From NCBI GenBank assembly GCA_964619055.1, contig CAZUDB010000073.1, positions 1 to 10,917 of the forward strand: a stretch of DNA of 10,917 bases. Direction: 5' to 3'. Numbering within the stretch: position 1 is the stretch's first letter; each line of letters starts with the position of its first letter. The notes under the pieces are model-generated. The model made no database searches, was not told the DNA's origin, and saw only the letters and a program-made list of their open reading frames with translations. Source of the stretch: CAYVUM01 sp964619055. GTDB lineage: Bacteria; Pseudomonadota; Alphaproteobacteria; Rhodospirillales; Defluviicoccaceae. The position numbers and the translations under genes are program-made. Shown here one piece after another: positions 1 to 7,288 of the stretch.

Positions 1-125
1 GGTGTCCAGCTGTCGCCGTTGGCTTGGAGGATATGCATGTGGTGGGTCAGGCGGTGGAGTAGGGCACCGGTGAGGCGTTCGGAGCCAAAGACGTCGGTCC
101 AGTCCTCGAAGAGGAGTTCCGCGCC
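1..125 (-). pseudogene. IS21-family IstB helper ATPase, C-terminal fragment (partial, runs off window)
   Basis: Read on the minus strand from 125 to 1, this stretch gives about 41 uninterrupted residues. They include DWTDVFGSERLTGALLHRLT followed by HHMHILQANGD, which matches from memory the C-terminal part of IstB, the AAA+ helper of IS21-type transposition. The Walker motifs and the rest of the N-terminus are absent. The fragment starts immediately after the stop codon of the neighbouring permease (126-128), happens to share its frame, and has no start codon or SD of its own. It is therefore best read as a scar of an IS21 element or of recombination through one. The last few IstB residues and any terminal repeat would lie left of the window. 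Seen: the peptide and the abutment. Inferred: family and truncation. Confidence 0.7.
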
Positions 126-2636
126 TCACGCCTGCCGTAGCATCTCCCCCGCGGGACGTGACAGGGCCCACCACGCGGCGACGAGACTAGTGGCGGCGGG
201 CAGCGCAACCGCCGCGGCCAGCCAAGGCAGCACCGCCGTGAACGCGGGGCGAAACTCGATGAGGCTTGCGACCGAGGCCCACGCCGCCAGGTTGCCCAGG
301 ACGAGGGCCGCCAGTGCCCCCATGAGGCCGATGAGCGCGAACTCGATCGCCGTGGCCGCCAGCACCTGCCCGCGCGTGGCACCCACGACTTTGAGCAGGA
401 TCGCCTCGCGCAACCGCCGGCGGCGACTGGCGGCGACCGACCCCGTCAGCACGAGAAAGGCGGCGACGCCGGTGGCCGCCGACATTCCCCCGAGTGCTGT
501 CCCGACTCCGCCCACCGCCTTTTCCAGGAACTCCGTCACCTCCGCAACCAGGACGGTCGGTGCCTCGGGAAAGGCCCGCGACAACTCGGCGCGCAAGTCG
601 CGCGCGGCGTCCGGTCCGGCGGAGGGGGCGATCCAGACCGCCGCTATCTCGCGGTGCGGTGGCGGCTCCGCGAACGGCGAGAGCAGGATCGGGAAGTCGA
701 GACCAAGCCCGGCGCGGTCGAGCCGCCGGAGATTGGCGATCCTGCCTCGGAGCGGCTCCCCCATGACATCGAAGGTCAGAGTGTCGCCGATGCCGACGTC
801 GAACCGACGGGCCGCCCACTCGTCGAGCGAAACCAGCGGTGGGCCGAAATGATCCTCCGGCCACCATTCGCCGGCGACCAGCCCTTCCGCAGGCCGGCTG
901 GTCCGCCACGAGATCCCGCGATCACCGCGAACAACGAACGCTACGTCGGCTGGTATGCGCAGATCCGCCACCGCACGATCGTCGATGCCGGTGACGCGTG
1001 CATGCAGGAAGGGGACGCGCTCCCACCGCTCGACCTGCGGCGATGCCGCCATGAAGGCATCGAACCGCCCGCCCTCCTCGGGGATGATGTTGAGCACCAC
1101 CAGCCCCGGCGCCGACGCGGGCAGCGTTCCAACAAGGTGGCGGTCGGCGTTCTGGCGCACGGATTCGACGGCGATGACGAGGGTGAGGCAGAGGGCGGTA
1201 GCCATGACCACCGGCCGCGTGGGCGCCCCAGGCCGGTGCATGTTTGCCAGCGCCAAGCGGAACAGAGGGCGCCCCTGAACCGCCGACAGGCGCCCGGTCA
1301 CCCGGGCGGCGACCGCCACTAGGCCGCCAAGCGCCAGTAATGCCATCACGACGAGGGTTGCCGCCGCAGTGAAAAGGGCCGCCACGACCGGAAGCGGCGC
1401 GGACCAGACGAGAAGCACCGCGAGCGCCGCAGCGAGTGCAGCCAGCGCGACCATCCGGCGTGTCCGCGGCCGTGCCGGCTCCGGCGTCAGGTCGTGACGG
1501 AACAGCGCCTGGGGCCGCTGTACCTCTGCGCGCGCCAGCGGCCAGAGCGAGAACAGGAGTGTCGCGAGGAGACCGAACCCGCTGGCCGTCAGCAGCGGCC
1601 CGGCCCGAAGGTTGCCCGCGACGGGTAGCCATTCGCCCAGCATCGGCGCGACGGCTACGAATGCCGCGGCTCCCCCGGCGAGGCCGAGTGCGACGCCCGC
1701 AGCCGCGGCGCCCATGACCTGGGCGAGGTAGAGGCGCAGGATCAACGGAGGCCGCGCGCCAAGGCTCTTCAGGATGGCGATGGTGTTCCGCTTGCGGTCG
1801 AGCCAGGCGGAGACGGCGTTCGCCACCCCGACGCAGCCGACCAGCAGGATACCCATGGCGGCGAAGGTCAACAGCGAGGAGGCCAGCGCCAGGGTCCGCT
1901 CCGCCCCCGGGACGCCCTGGCCGGCATCGACGATGCGGAAGCCGGCATGAGGCATCGCGCGCTCGAACGCCGCGATCCAGGCACCCGCGTCAACGCCCTC
2001 GTGCAGACGGATCCGGCTGTACCAGTAGACCTGGCCGCCCGGTGCGACAAGGTCGCTGCCCGCGAGCGCGGGCAAGGCCACGATCATCCGGGGGCCAAGG
2101 GTGAAGACCCGTAGCGCGCGGTCCGGCTCGTCCGCGATCAGCGCGCGCAGCTCAAACCGGTGGTCGTCGACCGTGACGGTGTCGCCGATCTCGGCATCTA
2201 GCGCGGCCAGCAGCGACTCCGCGACGGCCGCGCCCCAGACGCCGTCCCGCCGACCCAGCGCTTGTGCCGGAGCCAAGGGCGAGTCCAGCCGGAAGGCGCC
2301 GTAAAGCGGGTAGGCATCGTCGACCGCCTTCATCTCCACCAGCGCCGAACGGTCGTCCCGTCGCGCGAGCGTACGCATTTCGGCCGTTAGGCTGACGATT
2401 CCCGCCGCCTCGAAGGCGGCCAGATGCTCAGGCGTGGGAGGACGATGGAAGAGCCGAAGCGAGACGTCGCCGCCGATGCTGGTGTGGGCGCCCTCGCGCA
2501 TCCCGTCGAGGATCGCCGCGGAAAGCAGCCCGATCGCTGCGATCGCCGCCGTCCCGAAGGCGATGCCAATCAGGAGAAGGACGAAGCCGCCGGCCGAGCC
2601 GCGCAACTCACGGGCGGCCAGGCGCAGGGCCAACAA
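126..2636 (-). CDS. YbbP-type ABC transporter permease, FtsX-like, 836 aa
   Basis: This is an inner-membrane permease of the COG3127 (YbbP) type, which pairs with a separate LolD-like ATPase and is linked by annotation to envelope lipid or lysophospholipase functions, although its substrate is not established. The N-terminal helix lies near residues 17-42. An extracytoplasmic domain follows, with the family-like segment VEMKAVDDAYPLYG at 100-113. A first FtsX unit spans about 255-375 with the loop RKRNTIAILKSLGA, extra helices lie near 395-445 and 476-492, and a second FtsX unit spans about 720-830 with the loop REAILLKVVGATRG. The length is close to E. coli YbbP, about 800 residues. The start is TTG 2636 (or TTG 2633), because a TGA sits two codons upstream. 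An ATG at 2643 lies one frame off and soon stops, so the 5' end may carry a small indel. No ATPase gene is upstream, and an IstB scar follows the stop. Confidence 0.88.
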   Translation of the reverse strand: MLALRLAARELRGSAGGFVLLLIGIAFGTAAIAAIGLLSAAILDGMREGAHTSIGGDVSLRLFHRPPTPEHLAAFEAAGIVSLTAEMRTLARRDDRSALVEMKAVDDAYPLYGAFRLDSPLAPAQALGRRDGVWGAAVAESLLAALDAEIGDTVTVDDHRFELRALIADEPDRALRVFTLGPRMIVALPALAGSDLVAPGGQVYWYSRIRLHEGVDAGAWIAAFERAMPHAGFRIVDAGQGVPGAERTLALASSLLTFAAMGILLVGCVGVANAVSAWLDRKRNTIAILKSLGARPPLILRLYLAQVMGAAAAGVALGLAGGAAAFVAVAPMLGEWLPVAGNLRAGPLLTASGFGLLATLLFSLWPLARAEVQRPQALFRHDLTPEPARPRTRRMVALAALAAALAVLLVWSAPLPVVAALFTAAATLVVMALLALGGLVAVAARVTGRLSAVQGRPLFRLALANMHRPGAPTRPVVMATALCLTLVIAVESVRQNADRHLVGTLPASAPGLVVLNIIPEEGGRFDAFMAASPQVERWERVPFLHARVTGIDDRAVADLRIPADVAFVVRGDRGISWRTSRPAEGLVAGEWWPEDHFGPPLVSLDEWAARRFDVGIGDTLTFDVMGEPLRGRIANLRRLDRAGLGLDFPILLSPFAEPPPHREIAAVWIAPSAGPDAARDLRAELSRAFPEAPTVLVAEVTEFLEKAVGGVGTALGGMSAATGVAAFLVLTGSVAASRRRRLREAILLKVVGATRGQVLAATAIEFALIGLMGALAALVLGNLAAWASVASLIEFRPAFTAVLPWLAAAVALPAATSLVAAWWALSRPAGEMLRQA

Positions 2637-2750
2637 GGCTCATTCTTTCGCAAGAGTCCATACCGCGAAATACCACTCGGGACGGCCGGGTGGCTAGCTG
2701 TCCGCGGCGAAGCAGCCGGAAACCCGCGTTGCCCCTGGCCATGGATGCTC

Positions 2751-2780
2751 ATTCTAAGCGGCGGCAGGCGCTTCCGCCAA
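2751..2780 (-). promoter_or_regulatory. Possible sigma70-type promoter for the YbbP-like permease
   Basis: Reading the minus strand, TTGGCG (2780-2775) and TAGAAT (2756-2751) are separated by 18 bases, a fair match to the -35 and -10 consensus. Transcription from here would give a leader of about 110 bases before TTG 2636. This is a consensus match only. Confidence 0.3.
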
Positions 2781-2890
2781 AACCCATGTTCCAGACTTTT
2801 TAGTAAGTGAGGTGGCCTGCGGGCTGTTCCTAACCCCAATCCGTATATTCTGCACGGGGACTGCAAGCGGCAGTCCATCACAGCTCTATT

Positions 2891-2930
2891 GGGAGGCTCG
2901 TTTGTGACTGACAGACCCCCAGCAAAGTAG
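2891..2930 (+). promoter_or_regulatory. SD plus GTG start and eight codons ending in TAG, in frame with the ATP-grasp gene
   Basis: GGGAGG at 2891-2896 is followed after 7 bases by GTG 2904. That start reads V-T-D-R-P-P-A-K and then TAG at 2928-2930. The next codon, GTG 2931, begins the ATP-grasp reading frame in the same phase. The SD is much better placed for GTG 2904 than any sequence in front of GTG 2931. The stretch is either the original N-terminus interrupted by an amber mutation, a short leader that allows reinitiation, or a sequencing error. The bases are certain; the interpretation is inferred. Confidence 0.6.
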
Positions 2931-4073
2931 GTGCTTGTCACGGCCGGTCGCTGTATGCCTGCGACCGGAATTGTCCATGCATTGAGACCTCTTGGTGCGC
3001 GCATTGACGTGCTCGACAGTATCGGGGCCGCCCCTGCGCTCCATGCGCGGGGCGTCGTGGCCCACATAACCCACCCGCCTGCGCCGGATCCGATCCTCTA
3101 CACTGAGGATGTCGCGCAGATTGCCCGCGAGCGTGGGGTGGATCTGATCATTGCGCCCTTTGAAGAAGGCTTCTCTCTTTCGCGCTATCGGGACAAGCTG
3201 CCGGTGCCGCTCTTCGTCCCCGACTTCAACGTCATCGAACAACTTCACAATAAGGCAGAGTTCGTCGCGCTTTCTAATCGACTGGGCCTTCCCATCCCGC
3301 AGACGAAGATTGTCATCTCACAAGATCAACTGCGAACCGCGCTGGGGGAATTCGAGACTTATTTCGCGAAGCCGGCGTTTGGCCGTGGTGGCACCTACAG
3401 CCTCACCAACCATGGGTCTCATGCGGCTGATCGGTCGGTGGAGGACTGTCACCCGTCCGAAGCCTTGCCGTGGCTTGTCCAAGCCTTCGTGGAGGGGAAA
3501 GAGACCTGCGTGTTGGCTGTTGCCCGCAATGGCAAGGTGGAGCTTGTTGTGACCTACGAACCAACGATCGCTGCCACGAGCGGCTTTGCGGTGCGCTTTA
3601 CGTCCATCGACGAGCCAGCGGCCGTCGATATTGCCAAGACCGTCTGTGCCCATTTCGGCTATACTGGTTTTATTGGCTTTGACTACCTGCGAACGGCTGA
3701 TGGTCCACTTATTCTAGAGTGCAATCCACGCGCCACGGGCGGTTGTTTTCTCGTCGATGAAGAAACGCTCGGAAAGGCCCTTCTCGACGGCCTCGACAGT
3801 CTGACGATCGCGCCGCCTGGACGATCCAAGCAGTACGATTCCTATATCGCCGATGGGCGCACCACGGACATGTCGATGTCGCAAGTGGTTCGTACATTGT
3901 TTTCGGCGCCCGACGCGTTGATCTCGGAGCTTGACGTGATGCCTTTCGTTTATTCGTTCGTACTGCGCTCGAAGATCTCCCACGAGGTGTACCGGCAGCA
4001 TGTGAGCGTTTCCGATATCGCCTTTGGCGATATCACATGGAACGGGCTGCCGCTTCCCGACGACACCGCCTGA
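2931..4073 (+). CDS. ATP-grasp ligase of unknown substrate, 380 aa (5' end interrupted by TAG)
   Basis: This is a cytosolic ATP-grasp enzyme, of the kind that joins a carboxylate to an amine or other nucleophile through an acyl-phosphate. The pre-ATP-grasp part opens with the strand VLVTAGR (residues 1-7) and a Rossmann-like region to about 100. K108 in LHNKAEF fits the first nucleotide-binding lysine. The loop KPAFGRGG is at 147-154, the hinge segment QAFVEGKE at 184-191, and the metal-binding ECNPR at 263-267, preceded by GFIGFDYL at 247-253. These key residues are intact, so the catalytic core looks functional. The GTG 2931 start is forced by the TAG just before it and has a weak SD of its own. 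An amidohydrolase follows after 81 bases on the same strand, suggesting a shared pathway. Similar proteins are often annotated carbamoyl-phosphate-synthase-like, but the small-molecule substrate cannot be read from sequence. Confidence 0.85.
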   Translation: MLVTAGRCMPATGIVHALRPLGARIDVLDSIGAAPALHARGVVAHITHPPAPDPILYTEDVAQIARERGVDLIIAPFEEGFSLSRYRDKLPVPLFVPDFNVIEQLHNKAEFVALSNRLGLPIPQTKIVISQDQLRTALGEFETYFAKPAFGRGGTYSLTNHGSHAADRSVEDCHPSEALPWLVQAFVEGKETCVLAVARNGKVELVVTYEPTIAATSGFAVRFTSIDEPAAVDIAKTVCAHFGYTGFIGFDYLRTADGPLILECNPRATGGCFLVDEETLGKALLDGLDSLTIAPPGRSKQYDSYIADGRTTDMSMSQVVRTLFSAPDALISELDVMPFVYSFVLRSKISHEVYRQHVSVSDIAFGDITWNGLPLPDDTA

Positions 4074-4154
4074 CGGACAGACCGTCGACTAGGGGGATGG
4101 GCATTCGTTATCGCAATGGTCTGGCTACCATAGTTTTGGCGAGGAGCTCGGCGC

Positions 4155-5018
4155 ATGACGATTGACAGCCATGTCCACCTTTGGGAGGCGGGTTCGCTCC
4201 AGACGCAGTGGATGGATAAGCCGCCCTATCGTGGCGATCCGAAATGGCAGCCGTTGCGCGCGTCGTTTGGGCCGGAAGACCTTCAAGCGTTAATGGATGC
4301 AAACGGCGTTGACGGTGCGGTCCTTGTCGAAGCCGTCGATGACACCGAAGAGACTGAGGCACTGCTGGCGACCGCGCGTGAGAACGATTGGGTGACGGGT
4401 GTCGTGGGCTGGCTGCCTCTGGCGGACGCCCCAGCGTTGGAGGCGGCGCTCGAACGCTGGGGCGATGTCGCCGCGTTGGTCGGTATCCGGCATCTGATCA
4501 ATACCGAACCCGACCCGGATTGGGTTCTGCAGAACGATGTCATTGCCGGTCTCAACCGGATCGCCCAAGCCGGACTGAGCTTCGACTATGTCGGCATCTC
4601 CATGGACCACCTCGAACGGGTGCCGCGGCTTGCCGATGCCTGTCCCGAGCTCACCATCGTTCTCGATCATCTCAACAACCCGCCGATTGCCGAGGGCGCA
4701 TTTCAGCCTTGGGCCGATCTGTTGGGAAGGGCGGCGGCACGGACCAATGTGGCGGCCAAGGTCTCGGGACTTGAAATGTGCTGCCGTTGGGACGACTGGA
4801 CAGCGGAGGACTGGCGGCCCTACGCCGATCGTGCTCTCGCCAGTTTCGGTCCGGACAGGCTGATGCTGGGCAGCAATTGGCCGGTCTCGACGCTTTCCGG
4901 CCGCTACGGGCAAATATGGGCCGCGCATCGCAATTGGCTGTCGGGCTTGTCAGAGTCAGAGCAGGCGGCCATCGCGTCCGCGACGGCCTGCCGTGTCTAC
5001 GCACGCAACGGGACATGA
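4155..5018 (+). CDS. Amidohydrolase family 2 (COG3618, lactonase-like TIM-barrel hydrolase), 287 aa
   Basis: This is a predicted soluble hydrolase of the amidohydrolase superfamily, in the group containing L-fuconolactonase-type sugar lactonases. The opening strand MTIDSHVHLWE carries the HxH pair (H6, H8). VLDHLNNPP (169-177) supplies the conserved D-H, AKVSGL (201-206) the strand lysine, and RLMLGSNWPVS (235-245) the final barrel strand. In many relatives the last motif reads GSDWPV with a metal-binding aspartate; here the position is N241, which may weaken or remove metal binding. The length is normal for the family. The ATG has a clear SD (GAGGAG at 4141-4146, eight bases upstream). The gene lies 81 bases after the ATP-grasp gene, so co-transcription is likely. 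One could make an amide or ester and the other open a lactone or amide ring in the same pathway. The substrate is unknown. Confidence 0.88.
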   Translation: MTIDSHVHLWEAGSLQTQWMDKPPYRGDPKWQPLRASFGPEDLQALMDANGVDGAVLVEAVDDTEETEALLATARENDWVTGVVGWLPLADAPALEAALERWGDVAALVGIRHLINTEPDPDWVLQNDVIAGLNRIAQAGLSFDYVGISMDHLERVPRLADACPELTIVLDHLNNPPIAEGAFQPWADLLGRAAARTNVAAKVSGLEMCCRWDDWTAEDWRPYADRALASFGPDRLMLGSNWPVSTLSGRYGQIWAAHRNWLSGLSESEQAAIASATACRVYARNGT

Positions 5019-5031
5019 TGGCTTAGTGTCT

Positions 5032-5045
5032 AGCCCCCTTGGGCT
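5032..5045 (+). terminator. Small hairpin after the amidohydrolase gene, possible weak terminator
   Basis: AGCCC, a CCTT loop and GGGCT form a 5-bp GC-rich stem 14 bases after the amidohydrolase stop. Only a short T-run (ATTTTC at 5051-5056) follows a few bases later, so termination here would be weak. Confidence 0.25.
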
Positions 5046-5479
5046 GAGCCATTTTCGGTCGACTCGGGCACGATGGCAGCCATGCGGGCCGATGAGTTGC
5101 TGGACGCCGGCGACATGGACGGTGCGGGCGTATGGCGACGGATAGAGGCTGTTGTTGACGTTCGCTTTGCCTTAAAGTCCAGACGCTCTACAGCGCAGTT
5201 GGTGACCGCCGGTCCATGACCCAAGGCAGTCATATCGGCGAAAGGCAGCGTTGACTGGAATAAGCCCGTTTCGGGCGTTCGCACCGCAGCACTCAACAAA
5301 CAGTTTGCGCCAAAAGCTGATATTCTCAGCCACGGCCGGATACAGGGCCGGCAGTGTCATGCTCTCGCTTGCCATGGCGTTCGTTTCACGATTGCGCACG
5401 CGCTAAGTACCTACGCGTTCGAGGCCTGGACTGGCATTTAAGACATGGTCCTTTTGTGTGAACGACCCATGCTAAGCTG
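5046..5479. other. Non-coding stretch, possibly a worn dispersed intergenic repeat
   Basis: No convincing gene lies in these 434 bases. Two overlapping minus-strand frames (5030-5299 and 5172-5399) are open, but they lack good SDs and read as low-quality protein. The part around 5150-5290, read on the minus strand (for example GCCGATATGACTGCCTTGGG and AAGCGAACGTC), resembles degenerate intergenic sequences that recur in many alphaproteobacterial genomes and are often mis-annotated as short hypothetical proteins. That resemblance is from memory only. A small perfect hairpin, CCCG-TTT-CGGG, sits at 5265-5275. Confidence 0.35.
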
Positions 5480-5498
5480 ATGTTCAGGACAATTGAGC

Positions 5499-5504
5499 AG
5501 GAGG
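5499..5504 (+). promoter_or_regulatory. Shine-Dalgarno AGGAGG that favours TTG 5513 as start of the L,D-transpeptidase-like gene
   Basis: A perfect AGGAGG lies eight bases before the in-frame TTG 5513. The upstream ATG 5480 has no comparable SD. Starting at TTG 5513 also places a compact signal peptide at the very N-terminus. Confidence 0.65.
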
Positions 5505-5512
5505 CCCGCCCG

Positions 5513-6484
5513 TTGCCGCTGCGTTTGCTTCTCATGACCCTTGTCATTCTCCCATTTTTGGCTTCGCTCCCATCTCTGGCGGCGGAGCAAACTTCGGACG
5601 TTCCGGCTTGGCTCCAGGCGCATGTGGGCAAGGGCGACGGCCAGATCGCACCGGTGGTGTTGAGCAGGGCGCGCGCGCTCTACCAACGGAAAGTGCGCGA
5701 AGGCGCGGTCAACAATCCCTGCTACCTTTCCATGGATGCGACGCGCCCCAGCACATCGCGCGGGGGCGGACCGGGTCGGCGGTTTTACGTCATCTGCGAA
5801 GCCGACCGGTCGTTCCGGGCAATATCGTCGGGCTACGGTAATGGGCGGAAATTGCGACGCGCGAATTTTTCAAACGATCGGGAATGCGCAAAGAACTTCA
5901 GTAATGCGGAGGGGTCCAAGTTGACCACAGGCGGAGCCTATGTAACGGCTGAAACGAGAACATCATTCAAAGGGTATCACCACCTGTCGGGCAAGAAGAC
6001 GCCGTTCCTTCGCACCTTCTTGCTGTTTGATGGGGAGGGCGACACGGCCAACGCCAGAGAGCGGGACATCGGCGGCCATCAGGCGGTTTTATTGAAGTGG
6101 CAATGTCGCTACAAGAATCCGGAAAGCCCCTATGCGGACGAGGAGGGATACGTTCCTTACGGAAAACTTGTGAACTACACTGGTGGCCGAAGCAACGGCT
6201 GCACAACTTGGTCGCCGTCCGATTCGGGGCAAATTCTCGCTATGGTGCAGAACAACCCGACGACGCTCTACATCTATCCTGAGTCCGGCGACATCGACGC
6301 CGTCGCCAATGCGGTGGAGGCGCGAAGGTCTCTGTCGGACGCCGGACTATATTGGAACGCGACCTGCTTGCGAGCAATCGGCACTCCCAGGTTTTGGCCT
6401 AAGGAAGCCCTCCAGCCGATCATCAATGAATGGAGGGATTCCCGTCCACAAAGGCCGTTTCAGCCCTTGCCGATTTGCAACTGA
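5513..6484 (+). CDS. Secreted murein L,D-transpeptidase-like protein (YkuD_2 type), about 323 aa
   Basis: This is probably an exported cell-wall enzyme or a derivative of one. From TTG 5513 the protein starts MPLRLLLMTLVILPFLASLP, a typical signal peptide with likely cleavage after S-L-A near residue 23. The core ends with GGRSNGC (224-230), and C230 sits where L,D-transpeptidases carry the nucleophile in an S-x-G-C motif. GGHQAVLLKW (187-196) supplies a histidine that could be its partner. After the cysteine, ILAMVQNNPTTLYIYPESGD resembles the end of the YkuD_2 fold. Six further cysteines (70, 95, 125, 198, 285, 322) could form disulfides, which is unusual for this family. An alternative start at ATG 5480 would add 11 residues before the signal peptide and has no SD. 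The gene stands alone, with non-coding DNA on both sides. The family call rests on the cysteine motif, the following segment and the domain order, so distant membership is possible. Confidence 0.68.
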   Translation: MPLRLLLMTLVILPFLASLPSLAAEQTSDVPAWLQAHVGKGDGQIAPVVLSRARALYQRKVREGAVNNPCYLSMDATRPSTSRGGGPGRRFYVICEADRSFRAISSGYGNGRKLRRANFSNDRECAKNFSNAEGSKLTTGGAYVTAETRTSFKGYHHLSGKKTPFLRTFLLFDGEGDTANARERDIGGHQAVLLKWQCRYKNPESPYADEEGYVPYGKLVNYTGGRSNGCTTWSPSDSGQILAMVQNNPTTLYIYPESGDIDAVANAVEARRSLSDAGLYWNATCLRAIGTPRFWPKEALQPIINEWRDSRPQRPFQPLPICN

Positions 6485-6698
6485 AGGGAACGCGTTGTCC
6501 GTTGCGGCATCACTTGAGTCAGCAATGCGCCACGAACTGCAATTCGAACTTCCGGTATCGAAATCAGTTTTTTGTCCGCATCTCGGACGTCGCTCTCATC
6601 AATGGCAATGTCACGTTGTGGCTGAGGCCGTTGAAGAACTCTGTTGAGGGGACGGGGACGGCGTGATTCCTTCGTTCTAACGGAGCCAGGAACGGGGA
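6485..6698 (+). other. Stretch after the L,D-transpeptidase-like gene without a supported gene
   Basis: A plus-strand frame stays open to 6666 and ends with NQFFVRISDVALINGNVTLW and a short tail, which reads more like real protein than the rest. It has no start with an SD after the preceding gene and overlaps that gene's 3' end. It could be the tail of a lost or unrelated gene brought in by the adjacent transposon scar. I do not recognise it. Confidence 0.3.
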
Positions 6699-6796
6699 AT
6701 GGCCATGGTGGGACCTCGGCCGGTCGACAGGATCGGCTCTTCTACGTGTTCAGTCTTGAGGATCGCATTCACGCCGATCAGCTTTTGCGCTGCTGA
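6699..6796 (+). pseudogene. Decayed N-terminus of an IS1182-family (IS5/IS4-like DDE) transposase
   Basis: From ATG 6699 or 6705 the sequence reads M-V-G-P-R-P-V-D and then, one base out of phase, RLFYVFSLEDRIHADQLLR (6734-6790), followed by stop codons. Together these resemble the characteristic start of IS1182-group transposases (MMGPR..., FYEFSLEDHVP-DHLLR), which continue with a second conserved block ending in GRPSIDP. Only faint traces of that block can be imagined further on, and the catalytic DDE part is absent. The element is therefore a short, frameshifted remnant. Seen: the peptide and the frame break. Family assignment is from memory of the motif. Confidence 0.55.
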
Positions 6797-6821
6797 AATC
6801 CGCCTCGTCTCCCGTAGCTTG

Positions 6822-6856
6822 GTCGGTCAGTCCTTGAAACAGGGCTGACTGCCGAC
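6822..6856. repeat. Strong imperfect hairpin near the 3' end of the minus-strand gene pair
   Basis: GTCAGTCC (6826-6833) and GGGCTGAC (6842-6849) pair over 8 bp with one G-U around an 8-base loop. GTCGG (6822-6826) and CCGAC (6852-6856) can extend the stem past a small bulge, although they compete for base 6826. It lies 72 bases beyond the stop of the Smr-like gene. It could end that transcript in a Rho-assisted way, since no T-run follows on either strand, or it could be an old transposon end. Confidence 0.4.
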
Positions 6857-6927
6857 ACTCTTAAGTCTGGCCAGAACGCCGGTCGTTCGCCGTGTTTCGG
6901 TCGCGGGATTTGCCTTCAGCGTGAGCA

Positions 6928-7269
6928 TCATTTCGTACCGCCCACACGGGCCGGATGGCCGGGCAGCTCGACATGAAAGCCACCACCATCGCCTTCCGGC
7001 AATGGCGTAAAACGACGGACGAGCTTGCGGCGGCGGGCTTCCAGCAGTTGCCTGCCGACCGGCAGAAACAGCGTTTCGCCGCTTGTCGGCGTTGCCGCAT
7101 CGATGCGGATCACCACGGTCGTGGCCTCAACAAAGCGTCGGCGTTCAAGCATCCGCTCGATGGCGATGCGAGCTTGCGCTGCAGACACGCCGCGCAGATC
7201 GAGTTCGTAATCGGCAGAGGCCTGATCACCCACCAGATCGCGTATCTGTTCTTGGTCGAATAACGGCAC
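6928..7269 (-). CDS. Small Smr-like domain protein, 113 aa, unrecognised function
   Basis: The protein contains ELDLRGVSAAQARIAIERML and later VGRQLLEARRRKLVRRFTPL followed by GDGGGFHVEL. This order, LDLRG then a helix, a V-rich strand, a helix and a GGxxxxVEL strand, follows the Smr fold found at the end of MutS2 and in small stand-alone endonuclease-like proteins. The usual HGxG loop is missing: the corresponding stretch reads VIRIDAATPTSGETLF. Nuclease activity is therefore doubtful and the assignment is tentative. The start is taken at the second of two tandem GTG codons (7269), because GAGGAGG (7281-7275) lies five bases before it but only two before GTG 7272. The upstream gene ends 17 bases before GTG 7272, so the two probably form one transcript. 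Confidence 0.55.
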   Translation of the reverse strand: MPLFDQEQIRDLVGDQASADYELDLRGVSAAQARIAIERMLERRRFVEATTVVIRIDAATPTSGETLFLPVGRQLLEARRRKLVRRFTPLPEGDGGGFHVELPGHPARVGGTK

Positions 7270-7288
7270 CACAACCTCCTCGCTGCCT

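Noticed and set aside
19..852. Plus-strand 277-residue frame opposite the permease
   Set aside because: It is antisense to a clear YbbP-type gene, is rich in A/S/R/P as expected for a GC-rich shadow, and has no domain or SD.
2844..2849. TATATT as a -10 box for the ATP-grasp gene
   Set aside because: No recognisable -35 sits 16-18 bases upstream, so it is not supported as a promoter on its own.
4072..4086. GACGG-ACAGA-CCGTC hairpin at the end of the ATP-grasp gene as a terminator
   Set aside because: The stem is only 5 bp, overlaps the stop codon and has no T-run. The next gene is close and likely co-transcribed.
5030..5399. Two minus-strand frames of 89 and 75 residues as genes
   Set aside because: They overlap each other, lack SDs, and lie in what looks like a worn intergenic repeat. 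Protein composition is poor.
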